A stretch of 40,492 nt of DNA. Source: Anaerolineaceae bacterium UBA6086. GTDB lineage: Bacteria > Chloroflexota > Anaerolineae > Anaerolineales > Anaerolineaceae. The stretch covers positions 1-40,492 of the forward strand of contig DIXG01000065.1 in NCBI GenBank assembly GCA_002436005.1. The letters are read 5' to 3'. A program made the position numbers and the translations under genes. A model generated the notes under the pieces. That model was not told the DNA's origin. It did not search any database and worked only from the letters and a program-made list of their open reading frames with translations. Shown piece after piece: positions 23,481 through 31,957 of the stretch; positions within the stretch are counted from its first letter, which is position 1; each line of letters starts with the position of its first letter.

Positions 23481-24527
23481 TTGAACAAAGCTGGAATCCT
23501 CACTTTTCATAATGCCGAAAATTACGGCGCAGCACTCCAAACCTATGCCCTGATGAAGACGGTTCAAAAACTTGGCATCGAGTGTGCAGTGATCGATTAC
23601 CGCAACCGGGGTGTTGTGATCCGCAACACGTTAAAGAACATCTACTACCTGGTCACAGGTCAAAACCCGATCAAAAATCACAAGTTATACCACCAGTTTC
23701 AGCGCCAATTTATGAATTTGACGGAAAAGACCTATCGTAAGCCCCTGGACTTTGAAAAAGATGCGGACAGGTTCGACTTTCTCCTCTTTGGCAGTGACCA
23801 GATCTGGAATCCGGACCTGGCAAATGGATTTGATCCCTTATATTTTGGGCAGTTTCCAACCAGGGCGAAAAAAATCGCCTATAGTGCCAGCCTGGGGAAG
23901 GACCAGATCACAATCGAAGAACGCCAGAAGCTCAACCAGCTGATTGCCGGATTGGATGCAGTGGGGGTGCGCGAAGAGACCATGCTCCCGCTGATCGAGC
24001 GCGAGGCAACCTGTGTGGTGGACCCCTGCATGCTGCTGACCGCAGCGGAGTGGGCACAGATCGCAAGCAAGCCTGTGGCAAAAGACAACTACATTTTGGT
24101 CTATCAATTATTTGCCAACGACCAGATCCTCCTGACCGCTGAACGTCTGGCAGAGGAGATGCACAAAGAGATCCTGGTGCTCTCACCCTATCCCATTCTT
24201 AAGGATCGCAAGAGATTCCATCAGCTGGGGCGCATCTCACCCACTGAATTTATTGGCTATTACCAGCAGGCAGACGTGGTGATCTCAGATTCTTTCCACG
24301 GTTCCATCTTCAGCATCCTGTTCCAGAAGCTGTTTTACACAATCCTGCCCTCAGCCAAGACCAGCAGGATCACGTCCCTTTTAGAGACGCTCGCCCTCTC
24401 CGACCGGATCGTCACTGGGGCTGACCTGCCGCCAGATCATATAGACTATACGAACATATGGCCGCGGCTTGAAAGTGAGATCCAGCAATCGATGGCCTAC
24501 CTGCGCAAACACTTGGAAATCGAATGA
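23481..24527 (+). CDS. Polysaccharide pyruvyl transferase family protein
   Basis: 348 residues. It begins KAGILTFHNAENYGAALQTYAL, the signature of the WcaK/CsaB-type family that adds pyruvate ketals to surface glycans. Further motifs: FGSDQIWNPD, a VGVREETM region, VVDPCMLL, and the nucleotide-site-like ISDSFHGSIF. TTG start at 23481 with GGAG nine bases upstream. Its stop overlaps the next start as ATGA, and this pairing with an FrhB-like Fe-S protein recurs in bacterial polysaccharide clusters (recollection). The acceptor sugar is unknown. Confidence 0.88.
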   Translation: MNKAGILTFHNAENYGAALQTYALMKTVQKLGIECAVIDYRNRGVVIRNTLKNIYYLVTGQNPIKNHKLYHQFQRQFMNLTEKTYRKPLDFEKDADRFDFLLFGSDQIWNPDLANGFDPLYFGQFPTRAKKIAYSASLGKDQITIEERQKLNQLIAGLDAVGVREETMLPLIEREATCVVDPCMLLTAAEWAQIASKPVAKDNYILVYQLFANDQILLTAERLAEEMHKEILVLSPYPILKDRKRFHQLGRISPTEFIGYYQQADVVISDSFHGSIFSILFQKLFYTILPSAKTSRITSLLETLALSDRIVTGADLPPDHIDYTNIWPRLESEIQQSMAYLRKHLEIE

Positions 24528-25705
24528 CACAAAACGGTAAATCTTCACACAACATTTCCTCCCTCCCAAAAGCAGCGTGCTTTGGATGCGCTGCGTGTGA
24601 GAGCATCTGCCCCAAAGACTGCATCACCATGCAGCCTGATCACGAAGGATTCTTATACCCCATTGTGGACGAAGATCAGTGCATCGCCTGCCGAAAGTGC
24701 ATCGATGTTTGCCCCGGATTCAACCAGGTGACGATGGCGCAGCCGCTGCCAGATACCCGTTTCATCGGCGGGAAAATCCTGGATGAATCCATTCGCTACC
24801 AGAGCAGTTCAGGGGGCATGTTCAGCCTGGTTGCAGATCACATCCTGGGGCAAAATGGCGTCGTCTACGGCGCCGTCATTCAACCGCAAGATATGCGTGT
24901 AGTGCACGCAAGAGCCGTTGACCCGGACGGCTTGCAAGCCATGCGCAAATCAAAATATGTGCAGAGCGATACCACTAAAATCTTCCCGCGTGTGCAGCAG
25001 GACCTCTCCACCGGCAGGCCTGTCCTGTTCACCGGCACGCCCTGCCAGGTGGCCGGGCTCTATCTCTATCTCGGTCAACAGCCGGATAACCTGTTCACCT
25101 GCGACATCATCTGCCACGGCGTGCCCTCTCCCGGGCTTTTCCAAAACCACTTTGGAGACGTTGAGGATCGCATGGATGCACCCATCCACAAGATTGACTT
25201 CAGAACCAAAGAAAAGGGTTGGGGGAGCTTTTTAAACTTTTACCTCGCTATCGAGACTGACCATAAAAAGCGGCTGGTCTACGCCCCGTTGGATGCCTAC
25301 TATGCCCTGTTCCTCGCCAACCTTTCGTTGCGACCGGTATGCTACACCTGCAAATACGCCACCACGCCCCGAACCTCAGACCTGACCCTTGGCGATTTTT
25401 GGGGCGTCCAGCGGCAAGCACCAGACCTGTTCGACGGCAAAGGGACATCCCTGCTGTTGGTGAACACCACTAAAGGCCAGCGCCTGGTGGATGCCACCGC
25501 CCCAAGAACAAAATTAAAAATGCTGTCTGCGGTGGTTCCCATGCCGCCCAACCTGGTCAGACCTACCCCAAAGCCTAAATCTCGTGATCGGTTTTTTGAG
25601 ACCATTGATCTGAGGAACTGGAAGACTTATCGCTTTCGTGCGCACCTCACTGCACTCTTTACCATCGTCAAGAATAAACTCCGTGCTGTGCTCCAGCGGT
25701 TATAG
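24524..25705 (+). CDS. FrhB-like protein (coenzyme F420 hydrogenase/dehydrogenase beta subunit family) with 2[4Fe-4S] ferredoxin domain
   Basis: 393 residues. Two ferredoxin motifs, C19-x2-C22-x2-C25-x3-C29-P and C53-x2-C56-x2-C59-x3-C63-P, are followed by FrhB N- and C-terminal regions: SSSGGMFSLVADHIL, GTPCQVAGLYLYLG, CDIICHGVPS, CYTCKYATTPRTSDLTLGDFWG. FrhB-like proteins bind a flavin and move electrons; members beside pyruvyl transferases are thought to act in exopolysaccharide synthesis, with no settled reaction. An F420 role cannot be concluded from this. The start overlaps the previous stop by four bases, so translation is coupled. No transcription stop is evident in the 151 bases after it. 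Confidence 0.9.
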   Translation: MTQNGKSSHNISSLPKAACFGCAACESICPKDCITMQPDHEGFLYPIVDEDQCIACRKCIDVCPGFNQVTMAQPLPDTRFIGGKILDESIRYQSSSGGMFSLVADHILGQNGVVYGAVIQPQDMRVVHARAVDPDGLQAMRKSKYVQSDTTKIFPRVQQDLSTGRPVLFTGTPCQVAGLYLYLGQQPDNLFTCDIICHGVPSPGLFQNHFGDVEDRMDAPIHKIDFRTKEKGWGSFLNFYLAIETDHKKRLVYAPLDAYYALFLANLSLRPVCYTCKYATTPRTSDLTLGDFWGVQRQAPDLFDGKGTSLLLVNTTKGQRLVDATAPRTKLKMLSAVVPMPPNLVRPTPKPKSRDRFFETIDLRNWKTYRFRAHLTALFTIVKNKLRAVLQRL

Positions 25706-25844
25706 CGTGAGCTGCGTATCAACATTTCGCCGTCTCCACCTGATAACCCGTGGAAGATCCTTTCATTATTCCCTCATTCCAAATCCTACTGATGACCTCC
25801 TCCCTTTATTGAATTCTGCCGCAACAGCCGAAACGAATATCAGA

Positions 25845-25850
25845 TAAAAT
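25845..25850 (+). promoter_or_regulatory. -10 element placed for a leaderless transcript
   Basis: TAAAAT ends six bases before the ATG at 25857, so transcription would begin at or next to the start codon. No Shine-Dalgarno sequence precedes the gene, and the -35 region is weak. Confidence 0.45.
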
Positions 25851-25856
25851 TGTCGT

Positions 25857-28682
25857 ATGCACAAAAAGATTCACCGGTTAACGCCCGTTCTGCTGTTTTT
25901 TCTGCTGATCCTTTTCCTGCTGGGCTTGTTCCTGCTGGCGTCACTGGCAGATGCCCCCGTGACCTTTCAGGATCAGACTCTGGAATTAGAGATCAGAAAA
26001 TATCTCAACCATTACAGTAAACCCCTCTATAAAAGCCAGCTGCTCGATATTCACACCCTGGACCTCAGCGACAAAGGCATTGCAGATCTTGCGGGCATTG
26101 AACACCTGCGAAATCTGCAGGTGCTGAATCTGGCACACAATCACATCTCAGATGTCAGCCCGTTGCGAACACTGCGAAGTTTGCGCAGCCTTGACTTGCA
26201 GGATAACGGCATCGTTGACCTTGATCAGGTCAATTTCGGCGACCTCTCCAAACTCGGCTTGCTGGAAGTGCGACTGGACAATAACCGGATGTTGACGCCG
26301 GAAGGCGTGGAAATCCGGCTTTCCGATGTTTCAGTTCTGAGCACCTTTCGTACACTTGAAACCCTCAGCCTGAGCCAGAACCAGATCCAAGACATCACAT
26401 TCCTGGCAGAATTGGACCAGCTTTCGAAGTTGAACCTGCGGCAAAATGACATACATGATATTTCAACCTTGAGCAACCTCCACCAGCTCACCTATTTGAA
26501 CATTCACTCCAACCCAAATATTCAATCTGTTGCGCCTTTGTCCAAGTTGACAAAATTGACCACGCTGATTATGCGCCATGTCCCAGTTGGCGATCAGACC
26601 TGGGTTTTCTCAGGGATGGTTCACCTGAAGCGCCTGAACATCAACAATTGTGGGATTTCGGACTATACTTTTTTAGGCGAGATGATGGCTGAAGGCATCC
26701 TGCAGGATAATCCGAACAATGGCGTGCAGGCAAATGTTAACCTGCGGGACAACCTGCTCCTCCAGGACGGCACAGACCCCCTTGCCCCCCTCAGACCTCA
26801 CTGGGAAAACATCACCTTTCGGGATCCTTACGTCCTGCCCCAAATTTTTGGACTGATCGAATCTCCGCAATTTTCAACGAATAGCGGCTTTTTTACTGAG
26901 CCATTCGACCTCGCCCTATCCAGCAATACGCCAGATCTTGAAATTTACTACACGCTGGATGGCTCGGACCCCAACCCCGCCATTGTCGACACTGCCAAAT
27001 CCCCCTATCAGAAAACCTATCGCTACACACAGCCCGTCACCATTCAGAGCAGGGCTGGCAAAGCGGATCAATACTCGATCCTCAATACAACCCACGTTGA
27101 AAACCACATCCCGTGGCAGCCGCCTGCCGATGAGGTTTTTAAGGCAACCGTTGTGCGTGCCATCACCTATGACCCACAGACCAAGACACAAAGTCCGGTT
27201 GTCACCCACACCTATTTTGTGGATGAGGATATCAACAGCCGCTACAGCAGCCTGCCCGTCATCTCATTGACCGCGGATTATGAAGTCCTCTTCGCTCCTG
27301 AAAGCGGCATTTTGAACACAGGAACTGCCAATAATCCCTTCTACCACCTGGAAACGCGCGTGCCCGCCAATATCGAGATCTTTGATCCCGATTCCGGGGT
27401 TGGACTGAACGGCTTGTACGAAATCAAGCTCCATGGCAACACCTCGGTTGCCAACCCGCAAAAGGGTTTTCACGTTTATGCTGAGCCCTGGCTGGGAACC
27501 GAGAAATTTGAGTATCCCCTGTTCCAGGATTCTGCTTCCAAAGCCAACCAGTTGGCGTCCTTTGATCGCTTCATCATCCGGGCATGGGGCACGGCGTTTG
27601 ATTGGGCAGTGTTCTTTTCAGACGCCTACCATCAAACGCTGATGGCAGACTCCAGCCTGGATATTCAGGATTACCAGCCCGCCATCCTGTTCATCAACGG
27701 CGAATATTGGGGACTTTATGAGATCCGCGAAGCCAACAAAAATGCGGACTATTTCCAGGCACATTATTTTGACGGGCAGGAAGTGCCGATGGACATTCTG
27801 GAGCTGGGCACGGTCGATCTGATCGAAGAGGGCACCCCAGCGGATTGGACTGCGCTGCAGGATTTTATTGAAAGCCACGACCTCAGCATCAACGAAAATT
27901 ATGCCTATCTCCAATCCCAGGTCGATATCGAAAATTTTGTGCAATACATCATTCACTGCGTCTTCACCGGCAAGAAGGACTGGCCAACCCACAATGAAGC
28001 CATGTGGCGCTCCCCCGCCCTGGACGGAAAATGGCGCTGGATCCAATTTGACATGGACCAAGGGCTGCGCCCCGGGATCGATAATTTCCACGATATGGTG
28101 CAGCATGTGTTGGATGAGACGTTTTTGGGTCACCCCATGCTGCTGGCATTGCTGCAAAATGAGGAATTTGAAGCTCTATTTTTGAATACCTTTGCCGATA
28201 TGCTCAACACCTATTTTCTGACTGATGTGGAAGTGGCGCATTTTAATGAAATCTCTGCCCAGCTGGAGCCTTACATCCCTGAATATCGTCTACGCTGGCA
28301 GATTGATTCCAACTGGGAAGAAGATAAGGCGAAAGCGCTCGAGCTGATCCTGGAGCGCTGGGCATTCAGAAAGAACCAGGTGCTGGATAATTTTAAAATC
28401 GACGGCACACACCAGGTCACACTAATTTCAGACCAGGCGATGGGAACGATTCAGATCAATTCGATCCTGATTGGATCAGACACACCCGGCGTTGCTGATC
28501 CCGGGCAGTGGACAGGGGCATATTTTGACAGCATCCCGATCCAGATCACCGCCCTGCCCAAAGAGGGCTATCGGTTCGTGGGATGGGATACACAGGACGA
28601 CCTTGATCGCACCAGCCCAACCCTGACCCTCGTGCTGACTGATGATCTGCAGGTAGAAGCCTTATTTGAAATTACCGACTAA
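25857..28682 (+). CDS. Secreted LRR / chitobiase-C-like / CotH-family protein
   Basis: 941 residues, exported by an N-terminal hydrophobic signal or anchor (about 10-32). Residues about 60-290: leucine-rich repeats of internalin style (LxxLxxLxLxxNxIxDVSPL). Residues about 335-450: a CHB_HEX_C-like domain (EIYYTLDGSDPNP). Residues about 460-830: CotH fold (NIEIFDP, KLHGNTS, FDRFIIRAWGT, FINGEYWGLYEIREANK, and the acidic site WIQFDMDQGL). The tail has an InlB/Flg_new-like repeat (GYRFVGWDT). CotH proteins of spore-formers are atypical protein kinases (known); whether this one is active is open. The context suggests a surface or polymer-binding role. ATG start without a ribosome site. Confidence 0.87.
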   Translation: MHKKIHRLTPVLLFFLLILFLLGLFLLASLADAPVTFQDQTLELEIRKYLNHYSKPLYKSQLLDIHTLDLSDKGIADLAGIEHLRNLQVLNLAHNHISDVSPLRTLRSLRSLDLQDNGIVDLDQVNFGDLSKLGLLEVRLDNNRMLTPEGVEIRLSDVSVLSTFRTLETLSLSQNQIQDITFLAELDQLSKLNLRQNDIHDISTLSNLHQLTYLNIHSNPNIQSVAPLSKLTKLTTLIMRHVPVGDQTWVFSGMVHLKRLNINNCGISDYTFLGEMMAEGILQDNPNNGVQANVNLRDNLLLQDGTDPLAPLRPHWENITFRDPYVLPQIFGLIESPQFSTNSGFFTEPFDLALSSNTPDLEIYYTLDGSDPNPAIVDTAKSPYQKTYRYTQPVTIQSRAGKADQYSILNTTHVENHIPWQPPADEVFKATVVRAITYDPQTKTQSPVVTHTYFVDEDINSRYSSLPVISLTADYEVLFAPESGILNTGTANNPFYHLETRVPANIEIFDPDSGVGLNGLYEIKLHGNTSVANPQKGFHVYAEPWLGTEKFEYPLFQDSASKANQLASFDRFIIRAWGTAFDWAVFFSDAYHQTLMADSSLDIQDYQPAILFINGEYWGLYEIREANKNADYFQAHYFDGQEVPMDILELGTVDLIEEGTPADWTALQDFIESHDLSINENYAYLQSQVDIENFVQYIIHCVFTGKKDWPTHNEAMWRSPALDGKWRWIQFDMDQGLRPGIDNFHDMVQHVLDETFLGHPMLLALLQNEEFEALFLNTFADMLNTYFLTDVEVAHFNEISAQLEPYIPEYRLRWQIDSNWEEDKAKALELILERWAFRKNQVLDNFKIDGTHQVTLISDQAMGTIQINSILIGSDTPGVADPGQWTGAYFDSIPIQITALPKEGYRFVGWDTQDDLDRTSPTLTLVLTDDLQVEALFEITD

Positions 28683-28725
28683 TCCTTTTGGAATCAATTC
28701 TTCTGGCGGTTAATCAATCCCTGGC

Positions 28726-30492
28726 TCATTTGTGCTCAAGCAATACGAAATCCCCGCCTTCACCAACCACCATCTCATACTGATCCCGGACCTGGGCATT
28801 AGCTTCAACGTCGTCCTGCATGCCAATCCAATCATTCATCGTCAGCAAGACATAATCAAAAGAATCATCCAGAATGTCACGGTTGATATCCGCAGGGCTC
28901 TCCACGTAGGTGAAGTTTTCCCTTGTGGTGCTGGCGTCAAAATAAACGTTGAAAAGTGCAACCAATTCATCGATGTTCTTGCCAATCTTGGGTGAATACT
29001 GGTCAAAAACAGCGTAGGTCGCATAAAGCCGCATGTCCGGATCAGAGACTATCCGACCTTCAAATTCTGAAAACGGTGAGGTCACCTGAGTAAAGGCGAC
29101 CTGATTCTCACGAAACACGAACATCTGCCGCAGGTTGGAAGCCACCGGCGCTGCCATCAGAGAGAGGACAATCAGGTAAGTCGCCAGATTTGCGTACAGG
29201 TTTTTTCTAAAAAGGAACAGGACTGCGAACAGGAGCGTGATCAAAAGTGGGTAATACATCAGTGTGACCACAGAACCCAGATCCAGGTTTTGCGGTGGGA
29301 TCACAATCCGCAGCCAAACCCTGATCCCGACAGCGATGGCGATACCCAAAGCAGCGAAGAGGAGCAGCCGTTTTTGCTGCGCCTTCCTTTCAGGCCAGCC
29401 TAAATCAATAAACTGCGGCGCCAGGATCGCCAGCACCGGCATGACGGGCAGCCCAAAGCGGATCTCATACCCCAGCCGATTGTTGATAGAAACGATCATC
29501 AGCGCGGCATACATCAGCGGAACCAGCCACAGCACTTTCCGCCCAAAAGACTCTTCGCGCGGTAATGTCACACCGCTGATGAGATACAGCACAAAGGGCA
29601 GCAGCGTCGCTTCAAACCAGTAGCCCTGGTACCAGTCCGCCAGGTTGCCGTCACCCAGCGAATTGAGGGTTTCGAGCACACGGGAAGAATAGACAGCATA
29701 GGTGCTTAGGAATTCTTGCCACTCGCTGATTCGCAGTCCAAAGAAAGGATCACCGAGGAAAATCCAGGAAAGAACGCCAAAAACGACCATCCCTGCCAGC
29801 ACGCCGCAAACAACCCATAAAACATTCCAGAGGAATGCCCTGAGGTTGAAGTTTTTATCGTCCACCCAACCCAATCCGAGCAGAAGCACGCCAACCGGCA
29901 GCGTGGTCTCTTTGGTCTTGAAAGCAAGAAACAACAACGTCCCCAGCAAACCCACAAACCACGGATTCCGATGGCTGTGATTGAGCGAGAGCAGGTAGGC
30001 TGCGAAGAAAGCGGTCAGCATCGTCATGGCAGTAAAATCCACTACGATCACACCCGATGTCTCAGCAATTGCTGCAAACGAGAAGAAGATTACCACTGCC
30101 AGGATCCCGTGCAGTAAATTGCTTTTTCGCAGGGCTTTTCGTGCAGAAACATAGATCAGAAATGTGTTCAACCCAATGATGAACCCCCAAAAAGCATGAT
30201 AGCCTTCCAATGGATGGGAAGCCAATTTGAGGAAAATGGCTTGAAGAAAGACATGAAAATAGCGGTTGAGGATGAAGGGCATCTTGATCCCGTTCATGCC
30301 CACGTTCATATACATCGTAATATCAGATGAATTTGGACCGCCCCTTGCCAGGATAGAAAAGGCAATGCCCACCAGCACGGAACCAACCAGCGCCAAACCG
30401 ATCTCCGCCCATCTAAGCGTGCTCGGTGTAAGTGTGCGATTCAGCCAGGTGCGCCCCTCAGTTCGTTTTTCTTCTATGGCATTTTCAGACAT
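28726..30492 (-). CDS. Polytopic membrane protein, GT-C (dolichyl-mannosyltransferase-like) fold suspected
   Basis: 588 residues with about ten to twelve hydrophobic helices between residues 30 and 460, then a soluble domain of about 120 residues (SPFSEFEGRIVSDPDMRLY onward). After the first helix comes an acidic loop (GGPNSSDITMYM), where GT-C enzymes carry a catalytic Asp, and a large tail follows the membrane part. This layout resembles lipid-linked-sugar glycosyltransferases, but no family motif is decisive. Two adjacent ATG codons (30495 and 30492) are possible; the ribosome site is weak (GAAGTGAG). It begins 11 bases after the stop of the C_GCAxxG_C_C gene, so it is the last gene of that unit. 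Confidence 0.65.
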   Translation of the reverse strand: MSENAIEEKRTEGRTWLNRTLTPSTLRWAEIGLALVGSVLVGIAFSILARGGPNSSDITMYMNVGMNGIKMPFILNRYFHVFLQAIFLKLASHPLEGYHAFWGFIIGLNTFLIYVSARKALRKSNLLHGILAVVIFFSFAAIAETSGVIVVDFTAMTMLTAFFAAYLLSLNHSHRNPWFVGLLGTLLFLAFKTKETTLPVGVLLLGLGWVDDKNFNLRAFLWNVLWVVCGVLAGMVVFGVLSWIFLGDPFFGLRISEWQEFLSTYAVYSSRVLETLNSLGDGNLADWYQGYWFEATLLPFVLYLISGVTLPREESFGRKVLWLVPLMYAALMIVSINNRLGYEIRFGLPVMPVLAILAPQFIDLGWPERKAQQKRLLLFAALGIAIAVGIRVWLRIVIPPQNLDLGSVVTLMYYPLLITLLFAVLFLFRKNLYANLATYLIVLSLMAAPVASNLRQMFVFRENQVAFTQVTSPFSEFEGRIVSDPDMRLYATYAVFDQYSPKIGKNIDELVALFNVYFDASTTRENFTYVESPADINRDILDDSFDYVLLTMNDWIGMQDDVEANAQVRDQYEMVVGEGGDFVLLEHK

Positions 30493-30503
30493 CATTACTC
30501 ACT

Positions 30504-30944
30504 TCACTCAATTTCCAAGAGGTCGCTGACCAGCCTGGCTGCATCACCCACAAAATTCGGGCAGAGCTCGTGAAACAGGTTCAGATCTCGCACCTGCTGC
30601 AGTTGATCTTCATCTCCAATATCAAAACCCAGGAGACCGGGGCAGGTCAGATTACCATGCAGGGCTTGAAAACGCTGCTGAAATGCCTGAGCCAAATCAT
30701 AGCAGGCATATTTCTTTTCCCTGTCATAGACCGTAATCCCACGTGCCAAGCCGATCGCCATCAGTGCCCCACTAACCGCACCGCAGATCTGCCCGGCATG
30801 CCCCATCCCACCCCCAAAAGGTGTGGCGATTTTAAAAGCCAGGTCCAAATCCATGCCGAAATATTGCGCAAAGGGGGCAAATACAGATTGCGCACAGTTA
30901 TAATGCCTGCCGAAATATGCCCTCGCCTCAACATCAAAATTCAC
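30504..30944 (-). CDS. C_GCAxxG_C_C family protein
   Basis: 146 residues matching the cysteine-rich redox family PF09719: NCAQSVF near the N-terminus, GGGMGHAGQICGAVSGALMAIGL in the middle, then TCPGLLG and a final LCPNFVGDAA. The pattern of conserved cysteines gives the family its name; a redox or metal-linked function is presumed but undetermined. GTG start at 30944 with AGGAGG five bases upstream. It lies 55 bases after ribokinase and immediately before the GT-C-like gene; the neighbours do not reveal a role. Confidence 0.88.
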   Translation of the reverse strand: MNFDVEARAYFGRHYNCAQSVFAPFAQYFGMDLDLAFKIATPFGGGMGHAGQICGAVSGALMAIGLARGITVYDREKKYACYDLAQAFQQRFQALHGNLTCPGLLGFDIGDEDQLQQVRDLNLFHELCPNFVGDAARLVSDLLEIE

Positions 30945-30999
30945 AGAACCCTCCTGCCATGATCAAATCATCCGACTCGACACTTCTGACCGCTCAACC

Positions 31000-31905
31000 T
31001 CAGCGGCGGCTGGATAGAAAGTTTTCCACAGCTTCTCGGGTCGGCAGTGAAGGCTGTGCACCGCGTTTGGTAACTGCCAGCGCGCCTGCTGCCATTCCAT
31101 ATTTCACCGCTTCAAACAGCGGTTTTTCTTCAGCCAATGCGACCGCTAAAGCGCCGTTGAAGGCATCGCCTGCGGCGGTCGTATCGACTGCCGTGACTTC
31201 GTGAGCAGGAAGATGTCGATCGGCACCCTCTGCAACAACTCGGGTGCCGTTATGCCCCAGCGTGATGATCAAATTCTTCACACCCCAATCCAGCAGCTTC
31301 TTAATGCCCTTATCCATGTCTTCTTCATCTGTCAGCATGGCTAATTCCGCGCGATTAGGTGTGAGGTAATCCACTTTACTCAGCAGAGCTTTAGAAAGCG
31401 GTTGTGCAGGTGCAGGATTAAGGATCACCGGCACCTGGTAGGCTTTTGCAAGGTCGATCGCTTCGGAGATAGTTTCCAATGGGGTTTCTAATTGCACAAG
31501 CAGAATATCAGCCTCTCGCATCAATGACCGGGCGTTATTGACATCATCAACCGAAACCTCTGCATTAGCGCCAGAGGCGACCACGATTAAATTCTCACCA
31601 TCAGCAGCGACTGCGATCATTGCGATACCAGATGGCGCCTGATCGTCTTTAATGACATAGGTCGTTTTGATATTATCTTCGACCAAACCCTGGATGAGGG
31701 TGTCCCCAAAATTATCCTTCCCCACACGCCCCACCATGGTCACCTCGCCACCCATCCGGGCAGCAGCTACCGCCTGGTTGGCACCTTTGCCGCCGGGGAA
31801 AGTCTCAAAATCACCACCCAGCACCGTCTCGCCCGGCATGGGAGAGTGGGGCACGCGCACAACAAGGTCCATATTGATACTGCCAACAACTAAAATTTTT
31901 GCCAT
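31000..31905 (-). CDS. rbsK: Ribokinase
   Basis: 301 residues, PfkB family, phosphorylating D-ribose to ribose-5-phosphate. N-terminal VVGSINMDLVVRV and PGGKGANQAVAAARMGG match RbsK closely. The C-terminal ATP/catalytic motif is AVDTTAAGDAFNGALAVAL with the normal catalytic Asp, unlike the Glu in the fusion kinase at 12750-14540. ATG start with GAAAGGG six bases upstream. It follows the phosphodiesterase gene by 52 bases and may share its promoter. It could serve the ribose-type importer at the left end, but they are 29 kb apart. Confidence 0.93.
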   Translation of the reverse strand: MAKILVVGSINMDLVVRVPHSPMPGETVLGGDFETFPGGKGANQAVAAARMGGEVTMVGRVGKDNFGDTLIQGLVEDNIKTTYVIKDDQAPSGIAMIAVAADGENLIVVASGANAEVSVDDVNNARSLMREADILLVQLETPLETISEAIDLAKAYQVPVILNPAPAQPLSKALLSKVDYLTPNRAELAMLTDEEDMDKGIKKLLDWGVKNLIITLGHNGTRVVAEGADRHLPAHEVTAVDTTAAGDAFNGALAVALAEEKPLFEAVKYGMAAGALAVTKRGAQPSLPTREAVENFLSSRR

Positions 31906-31957
31906 GAAAAACCCTTTCTAATCCATCCGAAATTTCGTAAGGAAATGTGCCATTCAG

